Shown here: piece after piece, positions 40,351-56,901 of the stretch
Position numbering within the stretch: position 1 is the stretch's first letter
Layout: each line of letters opens with the position of its first letter
Source of the DNA: Chrysomallon squamiferum
Lineage: Eukaryota; Mollusca; Gastropoda; Neomphalida; Peltospiridae
Direction: 5' to 3'
Assembly: GCA_012295275.1 (NCBI GenBank)
Contig: CM022678.1
Coordinates: forward strand, 19,015,676 to 19,079,675
DNA: 64,000 bases
Notes under the pieces: generated by a model
Databases searched by the model: none
Seen by the model: only the letters and a program-made list of their open reading frames with translations
What the model was told of the DNA's origin: nothing
Position numbers and translations under genes: made by a program

Positions 40351-41590
40351 ATCTTTTTAATACGAATGGTTTTTGATATGTTTGTAATTTAGAACTGGAA
40401 GTGTAAGCCGTGTAAATTCAAATTGTTTTTGTTTAAAGAGCTTTGTGTGAACTTACGTTTATCAGGTGATTGTTGTTTCTTTCTTGATTGCATCGATATT
40501 TTTTTATTTACTATTATTATTGTTATTCTTTCTGTATAAACTATAGTTAATTTCAAAACTTCACACTTTATTTTTATAAATACGTATTATTAGTTATATA
40601 TAAATATGTCTCAATGCATTTTTTTTTTAAATTCATTTCAATTCTACAGCTTGGTGAAACCAGCTTTATCAAACAGAAAGAACAATAAACGGGTATATAT
40701 CTGTATATACCAGTATTTTGGAATAATACTTCTATTTGACTGTAACGCTATTGATCCATCTAATGCGTGTTACTTGATCTACCCGTTTATTTGAAACATT
40801 CAGAGTCCAGTCTCATGATAGAGAGTGGACATGCAGATACTGTAAGTGCAATGAAAACATAAATTGTGATAAGTTCAAATGTTTAATTCCTGGAGACTGA
40901 AGATCGGCTTAATTGGCTGGTATATACACACGGAAATCGTACACTAAAATCAGAACAAAATAAAACAAAAACAGTTAAAATAAGTAAAGATATCACAGGC
41001 TCAAATTGAAAATTACAAAATATAAAGTTATAAACAATTCATTTGCGACCAGTACGAGTCAGAATTACTGAGATGTTGAATACGTAATAATAGATTTGGT
41101 TAGTAAGAGCAGCTGCCTTTGATACGACACACGTGCTATTCTGTTAGGCTCTCGAAACCACGATCTACACACAAAGAAAGGGCGATACAGTTCAAGTAAT
41201 ACACATAAATGTACATAAACCAGATTACATTAGACAGGATCGGAACGTGCAAAGTCTTTAACGTATCCAGTTCATTAAGCTTTTCACATATATAAAGACA
41301 GAAATATACATTTAAATTATCTCATATTGATAATAAGAAAACGCCAGACATTAATAAATAAACAGTACTAATTGAAATATCTTTAAAATTTGGCAAACAA
41401 ATATTTTTTTCCAAGGTTAATACTGAAGATTGTACTTGTGTTCGGGTGTAACGTACGTCTACTATTATCAGAAATACTGGGTGACATGTTATATATCGGT
41501 ATCAAAGCAACCAGTTAGTCATACGTTTTGTCCCAGGTGCGAATAATGGTGTGATGGTAAACTACTTAACACTGAGTGATCGTGTTTCAG
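40350..41590. other. Intergenic sequence, no gene supported
   Basis: AT-rich unique-looking sequence. cgatctacacacaaagaaag near 41160 resembles the flank at 12243. I see no exon or promoter cassette. Confidence 0.4.
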
Positions 41591-42020
41591 TTCATTTGAC
41601 AATACAACATATTGAGAACTTTAATACTGCCTGACATATACTGACAAATAAACAAATGTGTACATTCTACGTGAATACTTCAATGTAGATAAGACTGATT
41701 TTTGTTTTTATTTCGAATTTAACTTCTCAGAGAGTCAGCGCTACATTTAGACGTACACGACCTAAGTTGTTGAAGTCTTGAAAGCCATGTTTGACGTGAA
41801 ATGAAATATATTGGAGCTGATTAGAAAATATATTTTGATCCTGTGCATGCTATTTACATCGTAACCGCAAAAGAAAAAGATGAAGATGCAAGTAGTTTTG
41901 ACGGAGATGACCTCTGGAAGCTGAAAGTTCAAAAATGTCGATATTACGATTCACGTTTCATTTCCATATTAACAACGAATATACAGCCTGTATCCTTCCA
42001 AATAACTCATTCATGGAGCC
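41590..42020. repeat. R4 repeat copy
   Basis: tgacaaataaacaaatgtgt near 41640, gccatgtttgacgtgaaatg near 41785 and gacctctggaagctgaaagt near 41909 match the R4 block at 5.3-5.9 kb. A short ORF over it is not conserved in the other copies. Confidence 0.5.
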
Positions 42021-42124
42021 ATATCATCTTTGTAAATGCATACATATGTAATAAAGGGCATACAGTCATTATTGTGTTTATAAATTATCAACGATAATGT
42101 TATCCAAAGGCTCTTTTTTTTAAC

Positions 42125-42420
42125 AAAAAGTAAATGAAAAATATCCAGAAGAACACTACTGAAAATTTGAAGAAGGTCTAACAGTTAGACGTTGTTGTTG
42201 TTGTTTTCAAAGCTATTGTTTCAGTCACGTACCGATATCGTTTTTCGCTGTTAGATGCTAAGAACTGAAAACAGGAATTCGGCAGTAAGGGACCAGAACC
42301 ATTAAATACCATCGCTCATTCCGGGCTTGGGTCATTCTTATGTAATTTTATAGAAAATCATTTAACTGAGCGATAGTGATTTACCGATGAAATTGCAGCA
42401 CTAACATTTAGTAAAAAGAA
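42125..42420 (+). pseudogene. TPR-TIR gene fragment, second copy
   Basis: Starts at the YPEEH region (gtaaatgaaaaatatccaga) and matches the 3' half of the 12.4-kb fragment, ending at the same ttccgggcttgggtcattct boundary. It has its own replacement patches such as gttgttgttgttttcaaagc. Too short and broken to function. Confidence 0.7.
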
Positions 42421-43317
42421 TAAATAAATAATAATAATAATAATATAATAAAATAAAATAAATAAACAAGCAAACAAAAAAAAAAAAATAATAAAAAAAA
42501 AAATAAAAAAAATCAAACAAAATCAGTTAGGTGATCGTAGATTCTAAATAGACTGCCTAACCAATCAGACACGACTATTTTCCATGGTGATCACGTGACA
42601 ACGATAATGCAGCAGCCTGGTCACTCGACACTCAGGTCAACTCGACATGTCGATAATAAAATTACTCCATAAAGACAAGACTGGCCGGCCTCAGTGATAA
42701 CAATGGAAGTAAGACTTTATCAAGTTAAATAAGTAAATACAGATAAGACAAGAAATAAATTATGAATTTCTTTAGTAGCATTTTGAGTTCCCTTGACAAT
42801 AAAACATATTTAGAATTTTAATACCGTGAGACATATACTGACAAATAAACAAACGTGTACATTGTACGTGCATCGTTCAATGTGGATTCGTCTGGAATTT
42901 AACTTGTGGGAGAATCAGTGCTACATTTAGACGTATCTGGACCTAAGCAGTTAAAGTCTTGAAAGTCATCTTTGATGTGAAATTAAATACGTCTTGATAA
43001 CGATAACACTTGTTACGGAGAGACGGGTGGACCTTTAGTTTGGCTTCAATAAAAAAACACACACAAAAAAACTTTCAGTTTATACAAGTACAGAGAAACA
43101 TCCAGTGTTTATCTTATTCTCTTTCTAACTGCAGAAACATTAGTCATATTTACTTTCAGTTTGTTTAATCACGTTCGCGTAACAGCTAAATCTAATACGC
43201 ATACAAAGTTACCATTCAACTATATATGTACATGGTCAGTGCATTGATATGTACTATTATAAAAATGTGCAAACGAAACAACACATTCAAAATTCTGCTT
43301 GGGATATAAAAAAGAAA

Positions 43318-43366
43318 TTTACAAAATTTACAAAAGGTTTGTTGACACCAGAAAAAATCGAATGGC

Positions 43367-43401
<35 letters not shown>

Positions 43402-43605
43402 TCTTTTTTAATGCAATAAAAGAAGAAGAAGAAGAAGAAGATTTAAAGAAGAAAGAAAAAATAATTTGATCAGGAGGCAAAGTTCCTAATCTTTTTCTTT
43501 CTTTTTTCTTTCATTGATATTCTAATTCTTCTTCTTCTTCAAAATTATTATTATTAATGCCATTCGATTTTTACTGGTGTCAAAAAACGTTAGGATCCAA
43601 TTTTG
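43318..43605. repeat. Long inverted repeat (foldback)
   Basis: The left arm from about 43318 (tgttgacaccag, atcgaatggcatta, (GAA)n, gaagaaagaaa) is complementary to the right arm ending about 43605 (tttctttctttttt, (TTC)n, taatgccattcgat, ctggtgtcaaaaa). A spacer of some 25 bases lies near 43470-43490. The right arm retains aacgttaggatccaattttg, also present in forward orientation at 13.82 kb, so it is an inverted copy of duplicated sequence. Confidence 0.75.
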
Positions 43606-43609
43606 TATG

Positions 43610-43729
43610 TATATATATATATACATGTATGTATGTCTGTATGTATGTATGTATGTCTGTACAAATATATATATATGAATATATATATATATATATATAT
43701 AGATAAATATATATGTATATATATGTATA

Positions 43730-43793
<64 letters not shown>

Positions 43794-43815
43794 TAGATAG
43801 ATAGATAGAAAGATA
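43610..43815. repeat. (TA)n/(TATG)n/(GATA)n microsatellite
   Basis: Mixed TA-rich simple repeat, mainly pure (TA)n at 43737-43790 followed by (GATA)n. Open frames on both strands here are artefacts. Confidence 0.9.
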
Positions 43816-43849
43816 GATGTATATATCTATACACAGAATATATAATATA

Positions 43850-44089
43850 TTGAATTCAGGTAGTCAGTATTTTATTGTAATAGCAGTTTGATAATAAAGT
43901 GGACTATGTCCTGGCCTGCACACAGATAAAACGAAGAGGTGTGGTCAGGAATGTGTTTATGTTGTTGTCAGGCGACAATGTCATAACGTTACCGTATCGG
44001 GTGATATCCCTTGTAGAAGAGATTTCACATTGATTACCTAGTTTCACTGTACCAGTTCTTTGAATTTCAATAACGAAAGTAGTCGGTTG

Positions 44090-44149
<60 letters not shown>

Positions 44150-44160
44150 TACACCTGAAA
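43850..44160 (+). promoter_or_regulatory. Promoter cassette P9 with (CA)n at the TATA position
   Basis: Conserved blocks: cagtattttattgtaatagc, the aagaggtgtggtcaggaatg block near 43935, ggtgatatcccttg near 44000, STAT-type TTCTTTGAA at 44056-44064 and aacgaaagtag. Where the TATA box should be, a (CA)n tract fills about 44094-44146. The first exon after it is only partly recognisable, and no GTAAGT donor is seen. Confidence 0.5.
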
Positions 44161-44368
44161 ATGACTAAGGCGTGGTTTCTCTATGATTAATCATTTTTAC
44201 TACATAACTAAATTTCGTACACAATAATATTTGCATTAAAGTATATATCTGCTTAGCAAATTACATTTTGATATATAACAGTTATAAGGAATTATTTTAA
44301 TCAAACACATAAGAAGCAAATAACACAAGACGTGAATTAAAGCTTTCCAAAGTAAAGATAAAAACTTA

Positions 44369-44498
<130 letters not shown>

Positions 44499-44539
44499 AA
44501 GAAATAATAATAATCAATAGAAATAAAATTAGGAAGGCC

Positions 44540-44882
44540 TAGAGATCAGACTCATATCGATTTCCACATAAATATATAATTTTTTTCAAATACTTAATAA
44601 ATACATTTTAATATTTAAAGCTTCACGTATTCTGTCACAAGAACTCAGTATTTTATTGTATTAGTACTTTAATAATAAAATGAACTATGTCCCGGGAAGA
44701 TAAAGTATAAAGTACAGAGATATGACAAGGAGGTGTGGCCATGAATGTGTTTAGATTGTTGTCATGCCGCAAGTTCGTAATATTACCTTATTAGGTGATA
44801 TCCCTTATGTAGCTTTCACATCGACTATCTTGTTTTATTGTACCCATTCTTGGAATTTCAATAAGGAAAGTAGACACCTGAT

Positions 44883-44946
<64 letters not shown>

Positions 44947-45017
44947 AAAAGGTGAAGCTATCATAGTTTTTGACTGTTCGTTTGAGAGTAAGGAACATCC
45001 AGCGATAACGTGTAAGT
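44540..45017 (+). promoter_or_regulatory. Promoter/first-exon cassette P10 for intact copy 6
   Basis: Full-length cassette: agatcagactcat near 44550 (decayed palindrome), aaggaggtgtggccatgaat near 44728, ggtgatatcccttatgtagc near 44797, exact STAT-type TTCTTGGAA at 44847-44855 overlapping GGAATTTC, aaggaaagtagacacctgat, and a (TA)n tract at 44886-44940 in the TATA position. It ends with the non-coding first exon (ctgttcgtttgagagtaagg) and donor GTAAGT at 45012-45017. The matching acceptor is TTTTAG at 45950-45951. Confidence 0.7.
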
Positions 45018-45737
45018 TTGGTTTAGCATTTGTTATTACTTTATATTTAAGTAATATTTAGATCATTACTTCTGCATTAAAATATAAACTTCATTCATGA
45101 ATTATCTAGTGATATATCTAAGCTAACCACAAACAGACGAGAAGCAGATAACACAACACATTAAACCAAATTTCATCTTAGTTCAGAAATAACAAGAGCA
45201 CGTAAATCGATGCGAATGTTTACTGAAACCAGTAGGATTTTGATACCGTAATTGAAATTAAGATTTACTGAAGCCTGAGAGGAAAATATTTTTATTAGTA
45301 GTATTATTATTTTATTATTTTATTTTTATACATTTAAAATCTAGACGCAGGTGATTTCGTTGATTATTCTCTGAAGCAAACAACAAACAGCTGTGCTCAT
45401 GTAAAAAGAAAAGAAAAAATCCTACTAACAACTGTTTAATAAATATTTCTCATACCTTACGGGTCTCTTTACTCGCTATAGTTATCGAATACACCCGTTT
45501 CTCTCTCTATGCTCTTATACATAGGCTGATAAGGGCGATATGTTTACCTGATGCAGGCTGATAAAGAAGAACTGCTGGAAGTGCTAGATAAATTAGTTTC
45601 AAACTAGAAATACTTTATTTATTTATTTACTTATTTACGTATGTATCTTATATTAACAAAACATTTTCTTTTTCTCATTGATTATTGTTATTATTATTAT
45701 TATTATTTTTATTATTATAATTATTATGATTATTATG

Positions 45738-45831
<94 letters not shown>

Positions 45832-45951
45832 CTTACTTATTTTATTTTTATTTATTCCTGGTTTTTTGAAAACAATTATATTACGTTCCAGAGAAAAGTA
45901 CAGTGGAGCCAAAAAACAATATTAATAAAATATTTTCTGACTTTCTTTTAG

Positions 45952-48505
<2,554 letters not shown>

Positions 48506-48584
48506 ATTTGATAATTTACAAATGCTAAGTAGAAATTCTAATGAACTGCATGAATTGTAAACAAGAATAATAATAATCATGTTA

Positions 48585-48619
<35 letters not shown>

Positions 48620-48985
48620 AATAATTATTATTATTATTATTATTATTTGAAGGTAAACAACAACAACAACAGGAACAACAGAAATTATACAAATAATTAC
48701 AATTATATTAAGATCCTTTCTTAAGAAACTGCTAGAAGTGGAAATGGTTTCCATTACTGAAATTTTCAATTTTATGAATATAAGTAAATAGTCAGAAAAT
48801 AAGGTTTATTTTTGAGGAACAAAATAATACATATGTAGAGGTTAGAAAAGAAAAATATAGAGGATGTATTGACGGTCTGCAGTTATTTTAATTTTTTTGA
48901 ATAACTTTGTGCTTGAAATGAAATTTGTGTAATCTAAAGATTCAGAAGGATGATAATAGTTGGATGATAATAGTATCACAACTTC

Positions 48986-49055
<70 letters not shown>

Positions 49056-49096
49056 CGTGTCTATATCTAAATATAAACTAATTATACTTGAATAAA
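48506..49096 (+). other. 3' UTR of copy 6 with AATAAA signal
   Basis: Contains (GAT)n at about 48586-48620, a long (TA)n at about 48991-49053 and AATAAA at 49091-49096 in the shared cttgaataaaatgctg context. Confidence 0.65.
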
Positions 49097-49119
49097 ATGC
49101 TGCTTTAGAGTATCCTTGT

Positions 49120-51330
<2,211 letters not shown>

Positions 51331-52429
51331 AATAAATCTAGTGTACAATATCAAAACTGTGCGTAATGTTTCTAAAAGAACAGCTAAAACTTACCAATTC
51401 AATTCTGTCTAACAAAAAGTATCCTGGAGAAATAAATGAATTAATACACCGCATTGAAAAATAAATAAATAAATAAATACATAAAGCACACAAAAGGAAC
51501 CGATAAATATATGAATGTAGGCATGTACATAGATAGGTATGCAAATATTTACGTAAACACAGTAATATTTATTTATTTATTTGAATATAATTACGTCTTT
51601 TTGTGTTTATAAACGTAAACTAAACGCTTTTTTTTTCTGATTTTTTTTTGTTTTGGTCGGTATAATTACTTACACAGAAGTAACCTACTTTTTAATTTCA
51701 GCTTTTCTTTGAAATATATCAAACAAACCCATTTGTTTACTAAATATCACTTTTGTTTGTTCACATCATCGACAGTGGTGTCTAGGATACGCGATGATGT
51801 CATAATGTTTTGAACATACGTTGAAAGCTAATTAACCTTGTTTAGTTGAAGCTCTATTTAGTGTTCCTAATAACTTTTCTTAAATATAACTGATTGATGA
51901 GTGATAAATAAATAGAAACAATTTGTTTGATCTAAATAACTGCTACTGATATTTATATTTTTAGTAGAAACTTGAATTCAGGTTCGAACGAAACAGCGAG
52001 TTGTAACAAGAGTTATTGCCCTTCTCCATTCCGAATATTTCTTACTATAAACACACTGAAATATAAATATAAATATAAATTGAACTAATATTTAAAAAGT
52101 AATAATAATACAAATACATTACTCTATCTAACATTACACTGAGGGAGATGTTTACTTTTGTTCAACCTTTAAGCTCGATAATCTGTGTGAGATTTGTGAA
52201 AAATAATCAAATTAGTAAAGATATAAACAAACAAACAAACAAATAAATAAATAAATAAATAAATAAATAAATTAATTAATTAATTAACGACAGATTGTCT
52301 AGGCCGCTCGTTAAGCACATTTGTTGTTTCTAACTTGATTGCATAAGTATTTTTTAATACAATTTTAAATATATTCTTATTATTATTCTTTACACGTACA
52401 CACATCAAGGACTCAGAAGCAAAAATATA

Positions 52430-52511
<82 letters not shown>

Positions 52512-52828
52512 TTTTAATGAGGAAAATGGGAAAAAAGATGTGAAAAGTATAAAACTGAAGGAAATATATAAATTTAAGAAGAATAATTACGATCTCTAAA
52601 CACTTAGTGATAATTTACATTTAATTATAATGGAATAATGATTTTAATGTATAATAATAAAAATATTGTGTTCATAATCCTACATACTAATATTAAAATT
52701 ATTAGAATAATAAGATATAATAATATAAAAATGATATCATTCACAAACATTTATATTTTACCGGACTTTGGCGACAACAGAAATACATACTCACCTATAT
52801 CAGTCTGTAAAATCGAGGGTTTTCTTTA

Positions 52829-52866
<38 letters not shown>

Positions 52867-53235
52867 AATAAATGCATACATACATACATACATACATAAA
52901 GTGAACAATTTTAATTTAGTGGAAAAGTTTATGCATGTGGCTATTCAGTACGGCTGGACCTTTAATAAATATAATGGTAATCTTGATGTTTATGTCGACC
53001 TTACCTGTAAATTAATTTTCTGTTATTCTGTAAAGGAAACATTTATTTATCGATTTATTTTTATTTTTAATCGAGATCGTCTTCGAGTGGGTACGCATGC
53101 GCATTCAGTTCACTGGTACCCATTTATCACTGCTTGAAAGAAAAGTAAGACACATGTGGAAAAGGAACAAAATCAGACGACACCGGTTTTGAAACATTAT
53201 GTTGAAATTTTACATTAGATTATGCTGGAATCACA

Positions 53236-54002
53236 CTGGCAGACAACGAACAAGAAAATTTGAAGACCTATAAAATCCAGTTACAACAGGTAATCAAAAA
53301 TACACAACCTCCAGTTCGAAATAATTTTGGTGAAAGAGACTTTGTTATAGCGGTTGTCTCTGTTTCCGATATGGCTATAATATCGTATCATCAAAAGTAA
53401 ATTGTATGAGACTCACAATATTCTCTATTTTGTGTTAATTTGTCATATACATCAATGGACAAGATATAATGACATTTTTAATGATTATGAATAATTTAGT
53501 CCAGTTAAATTAAAAAAGAATATTTTAAACTGAATATATCCATATGCATTATTCAAAATTGCCTCCCCCCTCCTTTTTTTTCTCTTTTATATCTGTAGAG
53601 TTTGACAATGGAAAAATATTAGTGTATTAGTTACTTGAAAATATAAATTAATTTGAAATTAGATTTGCTAAAACCCATAAGGGTAACATTTTATTCCTTA
53701 ACAGAACTGATGAAATGTAACACTTCTTGATGAAAGAACCAGAATTAAAAAAGGTTTTGTTTTCATTTTTAATATATATATGTATATATATATATGAGAT
53801 ATATGAATAATGAGATATACACACATTATGCTATTTTTGTTAATTCTAATATACTGCTGTACATCTCATAAATGTTTTGTGTTAAATATAATTTTTTTCC
53901 CTTTTCTTAAACACTATTTACATGTTGTGATTTCAGGTTGAGGCCACACTTACCACTGATCCAGAAAATGAAGACCTTCTCAAACTGAAGTGAGACCTTC
54001 AG
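53236..54002 (+). pseudogene. SMNDC1: SMNDC1/SPF30-like first two exons, copy B (nonsense)
   Basis: Exon 1 is 53236-53289 and exon 2 is 53937-54002, both with the splice sites of copy A. The CTG at the start-codon position is shared with copy A, so it predates the duplication. In exon 2 the CGA (Arg) of copy A is TGA at 53991-53993, which stops the frame three codons before the donor. This copy is dead as an SMNDC1 exon; the change is a C-to-T at a CpG. Confidence 0.7.
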
Positions 54003-54892
54003 GTGGGTTCTCTGCCCTTACCTGACACAGGTTAAGAAAATATCTTGATATCGAGGTTTTGTAAACTAATATTATCAAAAAATTGGTTCTGGAAAACCGA
54101 GTTTAATGTTCACATTTTTACTGCCTAAATATATCATATATTTAAACCGAAATATTAAAATACAGTATTATTTTGTTGTCCTTAACTTGCAATATCAGCA
54201 TTATTTTGAAGCAGAAATTTAATTTTTTAATATTTATTTCTGTAGCAATAGACTTCACTTTCACTAAAGAAATAGAGTGAAAAAAATAAAAGCAATATCA
54301 AGAAAACTGAAAAAGAAATAACAAATACTTAAAATATTTGATCGGTATAATTTTTATAAATAGAGGATTGAGAATTATTTATATTTTTTTTAACCCTTGG
54401 TTTGACTGAAATTTTACTGAGCCTGTCTTGGGTAAATTTCTTTTCTGTTTTAAATATTATTACAATTGATTTTTTTAATTGTGATTTTTACCTCACCGGT
54501 TCTTAATGATGTTTATAAAACACCATGTTTATTTATTTATTTATGGTTTTGTTTTCATTTTCATTTTATTTTGATTTCATTCTTTATTTAATTTAAAGCA
54601 CTGTCAGTGTAGAAGATGGGAAGTTTTAGCAAATTAAGGTTGCTTTTTTATTTTTTATTATTTTTTTTTAACTTTCATACACTTTAGTATTTTGTGATTT
54701 ATTATTTGCTCCCATTAAGTTATTTTTTTCTTTAATTTCAACCAATTGTAAAATAATTCAGTGAGATTTTATAATAAACCACAATGGAAAAATAATCAAT
54801 ATAGAACAAGAATTAACTGCCAAGTAGCAGTTTTGTCTTTTAAAACTTATCATCACAATGAAATACTTTATCATTTCTCTTGCTTTTATTAG

Positions 54893-54979
54893 CTGGTTAA
54901 CAGAATCATTGAAAGGAAGAAATCCCTATTGGAAATGAATCTGAAGATAATGACACATTATATAGAAAAAACAAAATAG
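54893..54979 (+). other. Possible terminal exon, copy B
   Basis: Same 28-codon segment as at 24226, with one Thr-to-Ile change (LVNRIIERKKSLLEMNLK) and the same TAG. Unrecognised. Confidence 0.3.
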
Positions 54980-55106
54980 TATGTATACAGAAAGCAGGAA
55001 AGAATTGAATATATTTGTCTGTTTAACATTTTGTTGAGTTTTCAGCCTCAGTGAGAATGAATAGTGAATTATTTATATTGTGTTATTATTTTTGATATGT
55101 TTCCAG

Positions 55107-55188
55107 GAGCTCAGGTTGCTACAAGTTTGTTGCAGGAATGGACAAATGATGTCCAAGTCAAGACAGTCAACTGGCAGTCACCTCTGCA
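55107..55188 (+). pseudogene. ATP6V1H: V-ATPase subunit H-like exon fragment, copy B
   Basis: Duplicate of 24440-24521 with an Ala-to-Val change (VQVKTVNWQS). Acceptor TTTCCAG and donor GTATGT are kept. No other subunit H exon nearby. Confidence 0.5.
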
Positions 55189-56901
55189 GTATGTTACACA
55201 TGTTTTATAATGGTGGACAGAAATAGTTCCTTACATTTAAGATCTGATCTTGTTCTTATACTGTCAGCCCCTGTTTTATGATGACTGAGACATACAGCAG
55301 TTTTGAATTTAGACAAAAAAGAAGAAAAAGTATATTTAAAAATTAATAATAATAATAATTAAAAAAACCAAAAAAGAAAATGAAAAAGAAAAAAAAAAAC
55401 ATTTTTCAAATATTAATTTTAGTTGTGAAAACAAATTATATTAATATTGTTTAATTAAATAATAGCTGTATGTATCATACACACTCCATTTACATTATAT
55501 AACTGTTCAGTTTTGCACCAATTCAGTTTACAAAACTGCTATGTGAAGACAATAACAGCATTAAACAAGGGTTGCATATACATATGTATAGACTTAAAAA
55601 CAAAAAAATAATAATAATAAATACCCTCCTGTCAGAGATACATAATTATAATATACAAATATAAATGCCAGACAGGTAAAAGATCATGCATAAACTAGTT
55701 ATATATCATAGAATAAGTGAACTTTGATGTGTTAATCAGTATAAAGCATGGTGTATTTATTAGATATAAAAGTGCTTTCACTTCACTGTACTGTTTAGAA
55801 ATCTTCTTGATCCAAACATTTTGTCTTTAGAATAGCAGTCTGTTATTATTATCATCATTATTATCAATTTAATAAACATGATTATATATAATACAAGACG
55901 TGTGATAAAGCAATATGAATATGATCCTTGTATATTACTGTTATGAGAGATACAATTCCTTTTCTTTAATAGATCATCTTTGAAATATTTTAAAATGAAA
56001 TAAGTATTATTGTCAAAATTGAGCTTTATTTCATTCCTTCACAATGAATTTTACAAAAATTGGTCTAAGAAAAATGAAATTTAGTGGTTTTAAATGAACT
56101 GTCACGTACTTAATCTCCTCCATTCTGTCTTAACATTTCGATATGCGTTCATTTAAGTTAGCATTAAAATATAAATTGGTTTCATGAATAGCCTGTTGAT
56201 ATGTAAAATAATAATTGCAAGGATTTTTGATAAAGAAATACACAAGCAGCAAACAACACGACAAATTATCACATAAAATCAAAATTCAGCTTAGCTCGGT
56301 AATGATCAAATCAAGTAAATCAGTCGGAAAGCTTTTTGGAACCAGTAAAATTTAGATAGCCTAAGTTGAATTTTTCTGAGCATTATAATTCAACAACAAC
56401 ATACACAAAAAAAAGAAAAAAAAAAAAAGAATTATAAATAAATAATAATAAAATAAGTATATTAATAGTAATAATAATAAGAACTACAAATAAATAAATA
56501 ATAAAGTCCCATGATATTTTTGATCTTGCTTTACAAACAAGCACATTTTATTTAATATTTAAACCTACACACAATAATAAAATAAGAATAGTATTTCACT
56601 TAAATAATTATATATATATTTATAAATAATTTTTAATGTAACAAAGGTAATTTTAATACATGTAATACTTCACTAAGAAAAAAATACAGTTTAGTTAATA
56701 TTATATTAAATTAATGAATTTAAAAAATAAAATAAAATTGAACTGATATATTTTTATAGAAGAAAAAAACCCCAAACTATGTTGTTGCATTTTAAATTGC
56801 TTAATTAAAAATTTCAAATTCAACACCAAAAGTATTCTTTTAATAAAATTATAAATGGTTTATATTTGTCAGTTTTCCTATTCAGATTTATTTTTTTACA
56901 G

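Noticed and set aside
41843-42097. 84-codon ORF over R4
   Set aside because: The reading frame is not kept in the related R4 copies at 5.5-5.9 kb, so it is chance.
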